Below, one piece after another: positions 45,796 to 55,624 of a stretch of DNA of 64,000 nt (position 1 is its first letter; the number at the start of each line of letters is the position of its first letter). The notes under the pieces are model-generated. The model worked only from the letters and a program-made list of their open reading frames with translations, did not search any database and was not told where the DNA came from. The position numbers and the translations under genes are program-made. This DNA is from Vibrio albus (lineage in GTDB: Bacteria > Pseudomonadota > Gammaproteobacteria > Enterobacterales > Vibrionaceae), in the NCBI RefSeq assembly GCF_003144035.1, contig NZ_QFWT01000006.1, positions 124,001 to 188,000 of the forward strand, written 5' to 3'.

Positions 45796-47781
45796 ATGAA
45801 TTTCCAGAAGAATTTTTATCAGATAACCGGAGCGGTCAGCTTTACGGTGCTCCTTTCCGCAGTCCTTTTGCTTATTGGGCGGGTCATCTTCTTTTATCTG
45901 CAAGTGGATCCGGATATGCTGTCGGGGCGGGAAGTCGATCTGTTCAGAGCCTTCTGGGTAGGCAGCCGCTTTGATTTAAAAGTCGCCACTATAGGGTTTG
46001 CGCCGCTGTTTCTGCTTGGTTTGCTGGTGGCTGCGTTTCCAGTTGGGTTCAGTAAGCTCAGAAAGATACTTCCTTATTATGCTGCCGTTCTTTTTTTCTT
46101 ACTCACTACTTTTAGTATCGGCAATTACTACTATTACACGACGTTTGGTAATTATATTGATGTGTTTGTCTTTGGTCTGTTTGATGATGATACCGGAGCG
46201 GTACTGACGAGCGTCTGGAGTGATTATCCGGTTCTGGTTGCTTTGCTGGCTGTGGCTGCGATTACTTTCCTGATGACGTTTATTGTCTCGCGCTTTCTGC
46301 GCCTGTCTGAGCGCTGGAGTATCAAGTCAATGCACTGGTCTTTGATGACGGTGGTCGTCGTTATTACTGTATTGGCCTATGCCTCTCTTGCCCGGGGATC
46401 GCTCACTATATTGCCCCTTAAGCGTTATCATGCCAGTGTGTCGGATTATGATGTACTGAATAAGCTCACGCCGAATGCATTTGTTGCTCTGGAATGGGCC
46501 CGGGCAGATTATAATAAGCAGGCGACCTTTGAACCGGTTACTGAAGATTTGGTGGTTGCTCAGATGCAGAAAGTGCTCCAGCAGCCAACGCCGGAATATA
46601 CTACTCCGGTAAACTCATACCTTGCAGAGAACAAGCCCCATGTTGTTATGGCTTTGATGGAAGGTTTTGGGACCAATGTCTTGGTGGAAGATGATGCTAA
46701 CAATAACGACTTATTGGGCTCGCTGCGTCCTGCTTTTCATGATGACTTTGTCTTCAAGCGCTTTCTGGCCGGTACCACCGCGACTATCGACACCATGGCT
46801 ATGATGCTGTTTCACAGTAGTTCACCGAATATCAGTCGTTCCAGTGCTCAGAAAGTCAGACTGCCAAGCTCGGCAGTGTTGCCGTACAAAAAGGCTGGTT
46901 ATGAGGTGGTATATATTACCGCTGGTAATGCGATGTGGCGTAATTTATTGAATTACCTGCCGTTGCAAGGCTTTGACCGAATCATTGACGAAAATACCTT
47001 GATACGGGAATACCCTGAGTCGGAAGCGTATTATGGAACCTGGGGTGTGCCGGATGAGTTCGCTTTCAAGTATGCCGAAAAGTTGATGAAAGAGTCAGAG
47101 AAGCCGTTAATGATTTATCTGCTGACGGTGACTAACCATTCTCCTTTTATGGTTCCGGAGAACTATCAGCCAAAGCCAGTTCAGCCAAGTCAGCGTCTGA
47201 ACACATTACTGGGTCCAATGGCTGAGCATGGGAAAGCGCTGTTAGGCGCTTATCAGTATGCCAATAATGCTCTGGGCGATTTTGTGGCTTCTGTAAAATC
47301 CAGCGCTCTGAAAGATCGTACAGTGATTGCCGCGACAGGCGATCACCGTATGCGTTATCTCGATCCTAACCAGCCTGATGAACTGGCTATCAGCTTTAGT
47401 GTACCTTTCTATTTGTATGTGCCTGATGCGATTCGCAGCCATACGGATTTCACTTATGATGAAAAGCGTATTGGCTCGCATAAGGATATCTTCCCAACGC
47501 TGTATCATGCGAGTCTGTCGGATGCTGATTATATTTCTCTGGGTGGAAAAAATTTGTTATCTGCTAAGCCGTTACACAACTTTGGGTATAATAATGGGCA
47601 GGTTATCTCAGATGAAGGGGTATATCTGATGGCGAAGCCAGACCAGCTTTATCCGTGGGCCAGTGATGGTTTACATAATCTGACGCAGCCGGAACCAAAT
47701 CCCACCCCTGAACTGGCGGCAGAATATCATAAACTACAGGATTACTATCTGCGCTGGCAGATTACCGAAGGTCTACGCTAA
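45796..47781 (+). CDS. LTA synthase-family membrane phosphotransferase
   Basis: The 661-residue protein has five or so N-terminal membrane helices (to about residue 200) and an extracytoplasmic alkaline-phosphatase-fold domain. Metal and active residues are kept: Glu in LMEGFG, Thr in GTTATIDT, Asp-His in ATGDHRM, His in GSHKD. Relatives transfer phosphoglycerol (LtaS, MdoB) or phosphoethanolamine; the substrate is not clear, but a surface glycan or periplasmic glucan is likely. Confidence 0.85.
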   Translation: MNFQKNFYQITGAVSFTVLLSAVLLLIGRVIFFYLQVDPDMLSGREVDLFRAFWVGSRFDLKVATIGFAPLFLLGLLVAAFPVGFSKLRKILPYYAAVLFFLLTTFSIGNYYYYTTFGNYIDVFVFGLFDDDTGAVLTSVWSDYPVLVALLAVAAITFLMTFIVSRFLRLSERWSIKSMHWSLMTVVVVITVLAYASLARGSLTILPLKRYHASVSDYDVLNKLTPNAFVALEWARADYNKQATFEPVTEDLVVAQMQKVLQQPTPEYTTPVNSYLAENKPHVVMALMEGFGTNVLVEDDANNNDLLGSLRPAFHDDFVFKRFLAGTTATIDTMAMMLFHSSSPNISRSSAQKVRLPSSAVLPYKKAGYEVVYITAGNAMWRNLLNYLPLQGFDRIIDENTLIREYPESEAYYGTWGVPDEFAFKYAEKLMKESEKPLMIYLLTVTNHSPFMVPENYQPKPVQPSQRLNTLLGPMAEHGKALLGAYQYANNALGDFVASVKSSALKDRTVIAATGDHRMRYLDPNQPDELAISFSVPFYLYVPDAIRSHTDFTYDEKRIGSHKDIFPTLYHASLSDADYISLGGKNLLSAKPLHNFGYNNGQVISDEGVYLMAKPDQLYPWASDGLHNLTQPEPNPTPELAAEYHKLQDYYLRWQITEGLR

Positions 47782-47796
47782 TGAGCTTTTATAAGG

Positions 47797-47820
47797 AATG
47801 GGCGGTCAGCCCATTTCTTT
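47797..47820 (+). terminator. Terminator between the LTA-synthase-like gene and coaD
   Basis: AATGGGC and GCCCATT form a 7-bp stem with a 5-nt loop and then TCTTT, between convergent genes. Confidence 0.65.
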
Positions 47821-47832
47821 GTGTTGAGACAG

Positions 47833-48330
47833 CTAAGCATTAATTGCTTTATTTTTAAGTGCTTTTTCAACGCTGTTTGGTACAAACTGACTCACGTCAC
47901 CACCATGTAGAGCGACTTCCCGAACAATCGTCGAGGAAAGGAAAGTATATTCTTCGGAAGGGGTTAAAAAGACGCTTTCCAGTTCGGGCAGGAGTTTTCG
48001 GTACATATTGGTCAGGCCGAATTCATATTCAAAATCGATGGTTGTTCTCAGGCCCCGTACGAGCAGGTTTGCATTCTGCTGTTTGGCAAAGTCGACCAGC
48101 AAGCCTGAAAAGCCAACCGCAGAAATGTTGTTATATTCGCTGAACACGTCTTCGATCATCCCCACTCTTTCTTCCAGCGTGAACATGGTTTTTTTACTTG
48201 GACTGGCTGCTACGCCGATGATGACATGACCAAACATTTTGGCGGCTCGCAGGATCAGATCGATATGGCCGTTGGTTATCGGATCGAAGGTACCGGGGTA
48301 GATGACTGTTGATGTTGGTTTTTCAGACAT
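47833..48330 (-). CDS. coaD: Phosphopantetheine adenylyltransferase
   Basis: CoaD makes dephospho-CoA from 4'-phosphopantetheine and ATP. The ATG at 48330 ([20 protein letters not shown]) is chosen; an in-frame GTG four codons earlier is possible. The 165-residue protein has TFDPITNGH (about 14-22) and the LSSTIVRE motif that binds phosphate. In V. cholerae coaD also marks the left edge of the LPS-core (wav) cluster, and the same holds here. It pairs with coaBC in this window. Confidence 0.96.
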   Translation of the reverse strand: MSEKPTSTVIYPGTFDPITNGHIDLILRAAKMFGHVIIGVAASPSKKTMFTLEERVGMIEDVFSEYNNISAVGFSGLLVDFAKQQNANLLVRGLRTTIDFEYEFGLTNMYRKLLPELESVFLTPSEEYTFLSSTIVREVALHGGDVSQFVPNSVEKALKNKAINA

Positions 48331-48457
48331 GTCATAACTCACTTAAATGATAGGAAACAGAATGTTCTATTGCCCGAATGCTAACAAAAACACGGTGTTC
48401 TACCTATCTAAATTTCATGATTCGGGTAGTATTAGTTGCAGAGGACAGCAATAAACA

Positions 48458-49501
48458 ATGAACAAGATGCAGAAGATTTTAGTGGTTCGTAATGACAAAA
48501 TCGGTGATTTTATGTTGGCGTGGCCAAGTTTCGCGATGCTGAAACAGTCAATGCCGGATTGTCATATTACAGCTTTGGTTCCTGGCTATACGGTGGAGCT
48601 GGCAAAGCTATGCCCATGGATTGATGATGTGATACTGGATCCTACCAAAAAAGGAAGTAAGGAGCAGAAAAAGGCGTTAATAACGGAGCTTAAAAGTAAG
48701 CAATTTGATGCTTCCATTAACCTGTTTTCTACCACCTACAATGCTCTTTTAGTGTGGAAGGCTGGTATACCTTATCGTTTAGCTCCGGCAACAAAACTGG
48801 CCCAGATTTTTTATAATCATCGTCTTCGCCAGAAACGGTCACAATCAGCCAAACCTGAGTATCAGTACAACCTCGATCTAATACGTGAGTTTTTAGCCGA
48901 TCAGAAAGTAGACATAAACGAGCCGTCAGCACCTTATCTTCGCTTTGAATCAGAACAACTGGCTGAGCAAAAGAAAAAGCTCGTCACTCAATTGGATATT
49001 TGTCCGGATAAGCGCTGGCTATTTGTGCATGCCGGGACGGGAGGATCGGCAAACAACCTGTCTCTTGAGCAGTATGCGGATCTGATAACGGCCATCGAGG
49101 CTGATTTTGAGCTGGTTATCACTGCAGGGCCGGGTGAAGAAGCAAAGGCCAGAGAGCTATTGACGAAGGTAAAGCTTCGGAATCGAAATGGTGTTATTTA
49201 CGATAAAAATGATGGCCTTATAGACTTTACCCGTTCTATTGCCTGTGCAAATCTGTTTATGGCGGGTTCAACCGGGCCACTGCATATTGCTGCTGCGCTG
49301 GATGTTCCTACGGTTGGTTTTTTCCCAAGTAAACGCTCATCAACACCTCTGCGGTGGTTGCCTCTTAACTCGGAAGGTCGACATATTGCTTTTGCTCCTC
49401 CAAAAGGAGGGACAAAAGAAGAAGAAAGTGATATGAGTAAAGTGGATGTAAGAGAGGTCCTTCTACAGCTTAATCCTTGGGCTGCTCAGTACTTGTCCTG
49501 A
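48458..49501 (+). CDS. GT9 family glycosyltransferase (heptosyltransferase-like)
   Basis: The 347-residue protein begins with the GT9 pattern [20 protein letters not shown] and has the C-terminal donor site [20 protein letters not shown] (about 270-289) of ADP-heptose transferases. It is likely an LPS inner-core heptosyltransferase. Its 3' end overlaps the convergent WaaE-like gene by 32 nt. Whether it is WaaF, WaaC or WaaQ cannot be told here. Confidence 0.82.
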   Translation: MNKMQKILVVRNDKIGDFMLAWPSFAMLKQSMPDCHITALVPGYTVELAKLCPWIDDVILDPTKKGSKEQKKALITELKSKQFDASINLFSTTYNALLVWKAGIPYRLAPATKLAQIFYNHRLRQKRSQSAKPEYQYNLDLIREFLADQKVDINEPSAPYLRFESEQLAEQKKKLVTQLDICPDKRWLFVHAGTGGSANNLSLEQYADLITAIEADFELVITAGPGEEAKARELLTKVKLRNRNGVIYDKNDGLIDFTRSIACANLFMAGSTGPLHIAAALDVPTVGFFPSKRSSTPLRWLPLNSEGRHIAFAPPKGGTKEEESDMSKVDVREVLLQLNPWAAQYLS

Positions 49502-50267
49502 TCCAGAGGTCGGCGTATTTCACTAACGTAGAGTGCGCCGATAACAGAGACAGTAAGAAGCCTTGTTTACCGTCTAAAAAGCCCCGTTTCAGGATGTACA
49601 TTTTTACAAAGCAGGCGAGCGCATGGATTACGCCAGAAGAAATACTGCTTTTTTTGCCTCGCTTTTCCCGCTGCTCTGCCCAGGCCTTAGCGTATCCTGC
49701 TGATTTGACCAGGTAATGGTGAAGGTCTTTATAGGTATAATGGATCGCATCACCGGAAAGAGCTTCTACGTTCATATCACTGGTCAGTTCTACTTTCTCA
49801 TGCACGAGTGCATCGTCATATTGAGTCAGCGCTGTTGGGTAAAGGCGGGTTACCCTGTCCGGGTACCAGCCGCAATGACGAATATAACGGCCAAATACCC
49901 AGCTTAGGCGACACATTTGGTAGACAGTCTTTGGTTTGTTCGCCATAACAGCTTGCCTGATACTTTCTTTTAGTTCAGGCGTAACTCTTTCATCCGCATC
50001 CAGCCAGAGAACAAAATCAGACGTGACATACTGTTGGGCTAAGCGACGTTGTGGACCAAATCCGGGCCATTCATTATTCGTATAAAATTTGTCGGTATAT
50101 TGTCGGGCAACCTGCTCAGTCTCATCGGTACTTCCTGAGTCCAGAATCACGATTTCATCTACCCATCCTTCCACGGTTTTTAAACAGGCATTCAGGTTAT
50201 CAGCTTCATTTTTGACAATCAGTACAACGGCCAGCGTTGGTTTTTTAGTCGTGATGGTATCAGGCAT
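49470..50267 (-). CDS. WaaE/KdtX-type glycosyltransferase, family 2
   Basis: The ATG at 50267 ([20 protein letters not shown]) follows AGGAAACC and gives 265 residues. The GT2 pattern is clear: [39 protein letters not shown], and the DxD-like WLDADERV. WaaE adds beta-1,4-glucose to the first heptose of the LPS core. It overlaps the next gene upstream by 8 nt, so the two are probably co-translated. Confidence 0.85.
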   Translation of the reverse strand: MPDTITTKKPTLAVVLIVKNEADNLNACLKTVEGWVDEIVILDSGSTDETEQVARQYTDKFYTNNEWPGFGPQRRLAQQYVTSDFVLWLDADERVTPELKESIRQAVMANKPKTVYQMCRLSWVFGRYIRHCGWYPDRVTRLYPTALTQYDDALVHEKVELTSDMNVEALSGDAIHYTYKDLHHYLVKSAGYAKAWAEQREKRGKKSSISSGVIHALACFVKMYILKRGFLDGKQGFLLSLLSAHSTLVKYADLWIRTSTEQPKD

Positions 50268-51330
50268 CTGGTTTCCTATCCTGGAGGATGTGTTTAAAAG
50301 ATAGCTTAACAGCGTCAAGCGTAATACTGTCCATGACATGAGCGCCTTTTACCCGGCAGCTCCATGGCAGTTGTTCCGCAGGTTTTCCGTGTTGTTCCTG
50401 AGCGAATTGTTCGTAGACACTGACTACGTATTGCTGGCTGTTATAAGGCCCGGTTCGCTTGGGATTACTGTGACCATACAGGCCGATAACCGGCGTTCCC
50501 TGAGTGGTGGCTATATGTGCCGGGCCGGAATCCGGCGCGAGAACGATGTCAGCCCGACCTAATACCGCTGTCAGTTGTTTAAGTGTGGTTTTTCCAACCA
50601 GATCAATCGCATTGTGCCGCATCTGACTCTGAATGGTATCTGCCAGTTTTCTCTCTCTTTCCGTTGGAGAGCCGCAGAATACGACGGTAAAGCCTTGCTC
50701 TGTCACCCAGTCGGCAAATGTCGCGTATCGGTCTGGCAGCCAGTTGCGTTCATCTTTGCTGGCTGCCGGGCAGATAGCGATTGCCTGCTGAGGGATAGTC
50801 TGTTCAGCAAACTGATGATCTTCTTCGCTCAAAGGAAGCTGCCACTCAGGTGATGTGCGCGGTATTCCCAGGTACTCGATAAAAGAGAAGAAGCTATCCA
50901 GTACATGCTGAGACTGAGTATCCGGAATTCTTCGGTTGGTAAACAGCCATTGTGCTTCTTTGGCCCGTTTAAAATTAAACCCTACCTTGTATCTCGCTTT
51001 TATCCCTAGGGTCAGCAGGCTGGAGCGCAGTGCAATCTGCATATGGATTAAGGCATCGAACTGCCGGCCTTTCAACTGGCTCCATACCGCCTGCATGCCT
51101 TTAAAGCCTGCTTTTTTATCAAACACGATGAGCTCAACATTTTCTAATCCATCCAGTAGTTGAGCCTCTACCTTGCCGATAATCCAGGTGATTTTAGTCT
51201 CAGGCCAGTGTTTTTGCAGTGCCTGTATCGCCGCAACGGCGTGGCAGATATCCCCGATAGCCGACAACCGTAAAAAGCAGACCGCTTTGGGCTGGGTGGA
51301 AAACAAAGGAGGTGCAGAAAAAAGCGACAT
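50260..51330 (-). CDS. GT9 family glycosyltransferase (heptosyltransferase-like)
   Basis: The 356-residue protein has the GT9 opening [20 protein letters not shown] and the C-terminal [20 protein letters not shown] with [14 protein letters not shown]. That is closest to WaaF/WaaC heptosyltransferases. It is a paralogue of the GT9 protein at 48458-49501, on the other strand. It lies divergent from dgkA, with a 105-bp gap. Confidence 0.82.
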   Translation of the reverse strand: MSLFSAPPLFSTQPKAVCFLRLSAIGDICHAVAAIQALQKHWPETKITWIIGKVEAQLLDGLENVELIVFDKKAGFKGMQAVWSQLKGRQFDALIHMQIALRSSLLTLGIKARYKVGFNFKRAKEAQWLFTNRRIPDTQSQHVLDSFFSFIEYLGIPRTSPEWQLPLSEEDHQFAEQTIPQQAIAICPAASKDERNWLPDRYATFADWVTEQGFTVVFCGSPTERERKLADTIQSQMRHNAIDLVGKTTLKQLTAVLGRADIVLAPDSGPAHIATTQGTPVIGLYGHSNPKRTGPYNSQQYVVSVYEQFAQEQHGKPAEQLPWSCRVKGAHVMDSITLDAVKLSFKHILQDRKPDA

Positions 51331-51435
51331 CGGTTTGATTCATCATTTATTTTGTTAGCAGGAATTATGCAGTTAAGGGGAATAAATGTAAAATAACCCC
51401 TGTTTTATTTCCTGCTTTTAAATGTAGTTGAGACC

Positions 51436-51825
51436 ATGACATCAGAAAATCCAGGTAAACCGGGTAATACCGGCATAAAAAGAATTATCAAGGCGGGTGG
51501 ATACTCGGTTCAGGGACTAAGGGCTGGCTGGAAAAATGAAGCCGCCATTCGTCAGGAGCTGACACTGTTCATCATATCTTTACCGGTTGTTATTCTGGTG
51601 GATATTACGATGATCGAGAAAATACTCATGCTGGGCGTTGGTGTTTTGGTCGTAGTCACCGAATTGTTGAATTCAGCCATCGAGGCTGTTGTCGATCGCG
51701 TTGGAGTTGAGCACCACGAGTTGAGTGGCCGGGCGAAGGATATGGGATCGGCCGCGGTTATGATTTCCCTGATTTTTGCCGGTATAACCTGGTTTCTGAT
51801 CCTCGGCAACAGATACTGGTTCTGA
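51436..51825 (+). CDS. dgkA: Diacylglycerol kinase
   Basis: DgkA recycles diacylglycerol made during surface glycan synthesis. The 129-residue protein has three membrane helices and the catalytic stretch NEAAIRQELT (about 36-45) with ELLNSAIEAVVDRVG (Glu-Asn-Asp signature). It is followed after one base by kdkA. Its product removal fits a cluster with phosphoglycerol/phosphoethanolamine transferase relatives. Confidence 0.96.
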   Translation: MTSENPGKPGNTGIKRIIKAGGYSVQGLRAGWKNEAAIRQELTLFIISLPVVILVDITMIEKILMLGVGVLVVVTELLNSAIEAVVDRVGVEHHELSGRAKDMGSAAVMISLIFAGITWFLILGNRYWF

Positions 51826-51826
51826 G

Positions 51827-52543
51827 ATGAACACCTTGCACTGTAAACAGGTTCTCAAAGGGAACGAATGCATCTGGTTTGATGATGAGCTCTTGTCTGA
51901 ATCCCCGGAAGACTGTTTTGAACTCCGCTTCTGGCAGAGTGCTGGCAAGGTGGTTGGGTCTGCACAGGGAAGAGGCACGACCTGGTTTGTCCAACTGGAA
52001 AAGCTGCAGGGGGCGTTACGTCATTACCGGCGTGGTGGCTTATTCGGCAAGTTAGTTAAAGACCATTACCTGTTTTCTGGCTGGGAGCAGACCCGCAGTT
52101 ATCAGGAGTTTCAGTTGCTAAAGTATCTGGCTGACGCTGGTGTACATGTGCCTAGGCCGATTGCGGCAAAAGCGACACGAGGTTTATTCAGTTATCAGGC
52201 TGATCTGCTGAGTGAAAAAATTCCGGATGCCCGGGATCTGGTGTCCATCTTAAAGATTGAGCCCTTATCTGCTGATAGGTATCAGAGTATAGGCCGGGAA
52301 ATCCGGAAAATGCATAATGCCGGAGTGAATCACACGGATCTCAATATCCATAATCTGTTATGTGACGGTGATGAAAAAGTATGGATTATTGATTTTGATA
52401 AATGCTGTCAGCCGTCTGGAGATGGCTGGAAAAGGGCGAACTTAGATCGCCTGCTTCGCTCCTTCCGAAAGGAAAAAAACAAACACGATATATTTTGGGA
52501 AGAGCCGGATTTTAACGCTCTTCTTGCTGGTTATCAGGAGTAA
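51827..52543 (+). CDS. kdkA: 3-deoxy-D-manno-octulosonic acid kinase
   Basis: KdkA phosphorylates the Kdo residue of the inner core on lipid A in Vibrio, Haemophilus and relatives that have a single phosphorylated Kdo. The 238-residue kinase has HYRRGG near 66-71, the catalytic HTDLNIHNLL (about 167-176), and DFDKC as the metal motif. It starts one base after dgkA and is followed by the yejM-like gene after 3 bp. Confidence 0.94.
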   Translation: MNTLHCKQVLKGNECIWFDDELLSESPEDCFELRFWQSAGKVVGSAQGRGTTWFVQLEKLQGALRHYRRGGLFGKLVKDHYLFSGWEQTRSYQEFQLLKYLADAGVHVPRPIAAKATRGLFSYQADLLSEKIPDARDLVSILKIEPLSADRYQSIGREIRKMHNAGVNHTDLNIHNLLCDGDEKVWIIDFDKCCQPSGDGWKRANLDRLLRSFRKEKNKHDIFWEEPDFNALLAGYQE

Positions 52544-52546
52544 ACC

Positions 52547-54397
52547 TTGTATTCCCCGACATTTAAACAGAAGTTACACGCCCACGGCTGGTTAATTTTA
52601 ATCAATGCGATATTGGCGATGCTGATATCCGCCCGTTATTTCCAGTTTTTACCAGAGTTTCCAAGTGAGCCCAAAGCGCTGATTTTCATGGTTGTGGGTA
52701 TCTGGGGACAGATGACCCTGTTTGCCGCACTGATTGGCCTTATTTCGATTCCTTTTCTTCTTTTACCGGCTATTCCCCGCCGTGGCATTCAGGCGTTATT
52801 GGCTTCTGTCGGCATCATTGTCCTGTTTATCGATACCATAGTATTTGCCCAGTACCGCTTCCACATCAATTTTGTGGTGGTGGATATGATTCTGGCGGGG
52901 CAGATCGTCAGCTTCCCGCTGATAACCTGGCTGATGGTGATTGGCGGTACGGTTTTGTTGTTTGTCGCTCAGTGGGTGACGGTTCGCCGTCTGGAAAAAA
53001 TACCGGCCATTATGAAGCGTAAACTGGGGAAAAAGTTTGCTCTGCTCACCTTTGCTGCTCTACTGGCAACCCATGGTATTCATATCTGGGCCGCGGCCAA
53101 TGCCTATCAGCCGGTCACGATGATGAAACGTTATCTTCCGCTGTTTGAGCCAGCTACTTCCAATAAGCTGATGCGTAAATACGGCTGGGTCGATGAAGAC
53201 GCGGTTCAGCGTCAGAAAGCCATGCAAGTGAACCAGAATAGTGACCTGAATTACCCGTTAACACCTCTGGATACGGTTTCGGTTAAGAAGCCGGTCAATA
53301 TTATGTTGATAGCGATAGACTCATGGCGTTTTGATACATATGGCCCTGATATGTCACCAACTATCTGGAATATGGTGCATCAGAAAGACAGCGTGATTCT
53401 CAACAACCATTTATCAACGGGTAACTCGACCCGAACCGGTATTTTTGGCCTTTTTTATGGTGTGCCGGGCACCTACTGGCATGCGTTTCTGGCTAACCGT
53501 AAGGCTCCGGTAATGATCGAGCGCCTGCAGGATATGGATTATGACCTGGGAATATTTACGGCAGCTCAGCTTCGTTCACCGGAGTTTAACCAGACCGTTT
53601 TTGCCAGCATTCCAGATCTGCGTAATGGTTCAGAAGGCGGTCGCCCATCAGAACTGGATGCCGATCTGACGAAGGATTGGCTGGACTGGTACGATAACGG
53701 CCGTGATAAATCCAAACCGACATTTTCCTTCCTGTTTTATGATGCGCCGCATGGGTATGATTTCCCTGACGATTACGCCCACAGATTTGAGCCAATGCTG
53801 GATACCGTTAACTATCTGGAGCTGAATAACGAAACCGATCCAACAACCTTCTTTAATCGCTATAAAACCAGCGTGCATTATGTTGATAGTTTGGTGAACA
53901 AGGTATTTAAAAAGCTGGAGCAGAATGGTGATCTGGATAACACACTCGTCATTATTACGGGTGATCATGCACAGGAGCTTAATGATAATAAGTTAAACTT
54001 CTGGGGACATAATGGTAACTTCACCAACGCGCAGATCCAGGTACCGTTTATGATGTTTGGCCCAGGTGTGAGCTCAGCAGCCGTCACTTGGCCACGAGAC
54101 CAGATTTCCAGCCATGAGGATGTCGTACCGACAATCATGAAAAACTATCTGGGTGTAAGGAATGATGTTAAGGATTATTCAAGCGGTGAAGACTTGTTAG
54201 GAGAACCTGCGAAACGTGACTGGGTTATTTCAGCTAGTTATGGCAGTTACGCTGTGGTATCCGACAACACTATTTTGGAAGTCATGAACAGCGGCGATTA
54301 CGCTTATATGGATAAAACTAACCGTAAACTGGATACTGAACTGAATTATGCTCAGCTAAATGAAGCTTTAAAACAGATTAGCCGGTTTAATCGATAA
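52547..54397 (+). CDS. YejM/PbgA-type inner-membrane sulfatase-like protein (DUF3413)
   Basis: E. coli YejM (LapC) senses LPS and restrains LpxC breakdown. This 616-residue relative has five N-terminal membrane helices and a periplasmic sulfatase-fold domain. The start is TTG at 52547. Unlike E. coli YejM, which has lost metal ligands, it keeps AIDSWRFD (about 256-263), LSTGNSTRTG (nucleophile-like Ser/Thr, about 286-295), Asp-His in ITGDHAQE and FWGHNG, so it may have real hydrolase activity. It ends the dgkA-kdkA unit. Confidence 0.82.
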   Translation: MYSPTFKQKLHAHGWLILINAILAMLISARYFQFLPEFPSEPKALIFMVVGIWGQMTLFAALIGLISIPFLLLPAIPRRGIQALLASVGIIVLFIDTIVFAQYRFHINFVVVDMILAGQIVSFPLITWLMVIGGTVLLFVAQWVTVRRLEKIPAIMKRKLGKKFALLTFAALLATHGIHIWAAANAYQPVTMMKRYLPLFEPATSNKLMRKYGWVDEDAVQRQKAMQVNQNSDLNYPLTPLDTVSVKKPVNIMLIAIDSWRFDTYGPDMSPTIWNMVHQKDSVILNNHLSTGNSTRTGIFGLFYGVPGTYWHAFLANRKAPVMIERLQDMDYDLGIFTAAQLRSPEFNQTVFASIPDLRNGSEGGRPSELDADLTKDWLDWYDNGRDKSKPTFSFLFYDAPHGYDFPDDYAHRFEPMLDTVNYLELNNETDPTTFFNRYKTSVHYVDSLVNKVFKKLEQNGDLDNTLVIITGDHAQELNDNKLNFWGHNGNFTNAQIQVPFMMFGPGVSSAAVTWPRDQISSHEDVVPTIMKNYLGVRNDVKDYSSGEDLLGEPAKRDWVISASYGSYAVVSDNTILEVMNSGDYAYMDKTNRKLDTELNYAQLNEALKQISRFNR

Positions 54398-54411
54398 GGT
54401 GAAAATTTGTA

Positions 54412-54435
54412 TTGGAGAGCATTAGCTCTCCAATG
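54412..54435. terminator. Perfect hairpin between convergent genes
   Basis: ATTGGAGAGC-ATTA-GCTCTCCAAT; the right arm overlaps the last codons of the GT52-like gene on the minus strand. It can end the sulfatase-like transcript, but lacks a long T-run. Confidence 0.65.
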
Positions 54436-55423
54436 TTATCTCTGATTTCTTCAGGCTAAGTTCTTTAGCGACATTGATAAAATTTTGTCCGAATTCTTCA
54501 ATCAGGTAGTACTTCGCCGGTATTTCAATATCAAATACAGGAATTTCGGGGTAAATTTTTTCTAGAGTAATCTCCGCTGTTGAGGCTATCCCATAGATAG
54601 CAGATAACTGAATTTTTTCTACAGCCAGTTCTAGTTCTAAAGGCAGTTTTGAGTGGTGGTAGATTAAACCAGTCATTGTTTGCAATCTTTGTCGAACAAA
54701 GTCTGCTTCTGTCCGGTGCGGGAAGTACATAACACCTTGAGGGTGCTTTTCTAGAAGTTTACCTATGAGGTGACAGTAAGAATCAAGGTTGATGCCTTTT
54801 TCCGCAACCATACCTTGGCCAATAAAACCGGCAGGAGCGTTATCAGAAAAGCACTGCATAGTATTGAGCCTTTGTTTCAATACTGATAATTGGTTTTCTT
54901 CAATAGGGAATCGACTATCTGACAATTCAAAGAAAGTGAAAAATGAAAAGCCGCTTCTTGGGTAAATCAGTCTTGGTGGCTTAAGCCCGACTAGTTTTAG
55001 AAGTTTATCCCGACTACTTTTATTACGGGATACATGTAATTCTGGTTGGATTTTTTCTCGGTATTCTCTAATCGTGCCTACACCATCATCGATCATGACT
55101 TCTCTTTCTGTGGTTATATTATTAAGCAGCACAGCTGTCCGCCAAGCAGAGTAGTCAGCATAAAAGATAGATTCAAATTTCAATGGTGGATTGATTTTTT
55201 TTAGTCGATATTGGAGCTTACGTGCCTCCCAGACTTTACTACGTCTTCCTAGATAAATGATATATTCCCACTCTTCTTTATTTAGCAATAAGCGCATTTG
55301 CGCTTTTGCTGAAGACATTTTTTCTTCACGAAGAATGAGAATATTTTCTTTCGCACCGTAGTGTTTCTTGGCCTCGATTGCACAGATTAGCTGGAATGGA
55401 GATGTGACTAAAAATAAATTCAT
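54422..55423 (-). CDS. GT52-like glycosyltransferase, probable nonulosonate transferase
   Basis: The 333-residue protein begins MNLFLVTSPFQLICAIEAKK, a GT52 opening, has MIDDGVGTIREYRE (about 112-125), and the CMP-sugar-type motifs MYFPHRTEADFVRQR and LPLELELA followed by GIASTAEITLEKIYPEIPVF. The family includes CMP-sialic acid transferases of Neisseria and Haemophilus. A homologue lies at the window end; both flank the Pse cluster, so transfer of pseudaminic acid or a derivative is the inferred role. Confidence 0.6.
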   Translation of the reverse strand: MNLFLVTSPFQLICAIEAKKHYGAKENILILREEKMSSAKAQMRLLLNKEEWEYIIYLGRRSKVWEARKLQYRLKKINPPLKFESIFYADYSAWRTAVLLNNITTEREVMIDDGVGTIREYREKIQPELHVSRNKSSRDKLLKLVGLKPPRLIYPRSGFSFFTFFELSDSRFPIEENQLSVLKQRLNTMQCFSDNAPAGFIGQGMVAEKGINLDSYCHLIGKLLEKHPQGVMYFPHRTEADFVRQRLQTMTGLIYHHSKLPLELELAVEKIQLSAIYGIASTAEITLEKIYPEIPVFDIEIPAKYYLIEEFGQNFINVAKELSLKKSEITLES

Positions 55424-55624
55424 GGTGTGGTCATCAAAGTGCTATTTTTGTTTTGTTACACATTTCTTTCAAATCAGATTATTGACTGTATAGATAGCTA
55501 GGTCTGATCTACAGCTAAACTAATACAAAAGTGGAGCCTCTATAGGTATACTTCCCAGATTACCCAACAATATTGTACTCTATTACTTACAAGTAGTGGA
55601 AAGATTCTAACCGATGGTGAAAGC
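55424..55624. other. Divergent promoter region of the Pse cluster
   Basis: The 201-bp gap separates the GT52-like gene (minus) from pseB (plus), so promoters for both should lie here. The sequence is AT-rich. I see no clear JUMPstart/ops element and no terminator. Confidence 0.5.
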
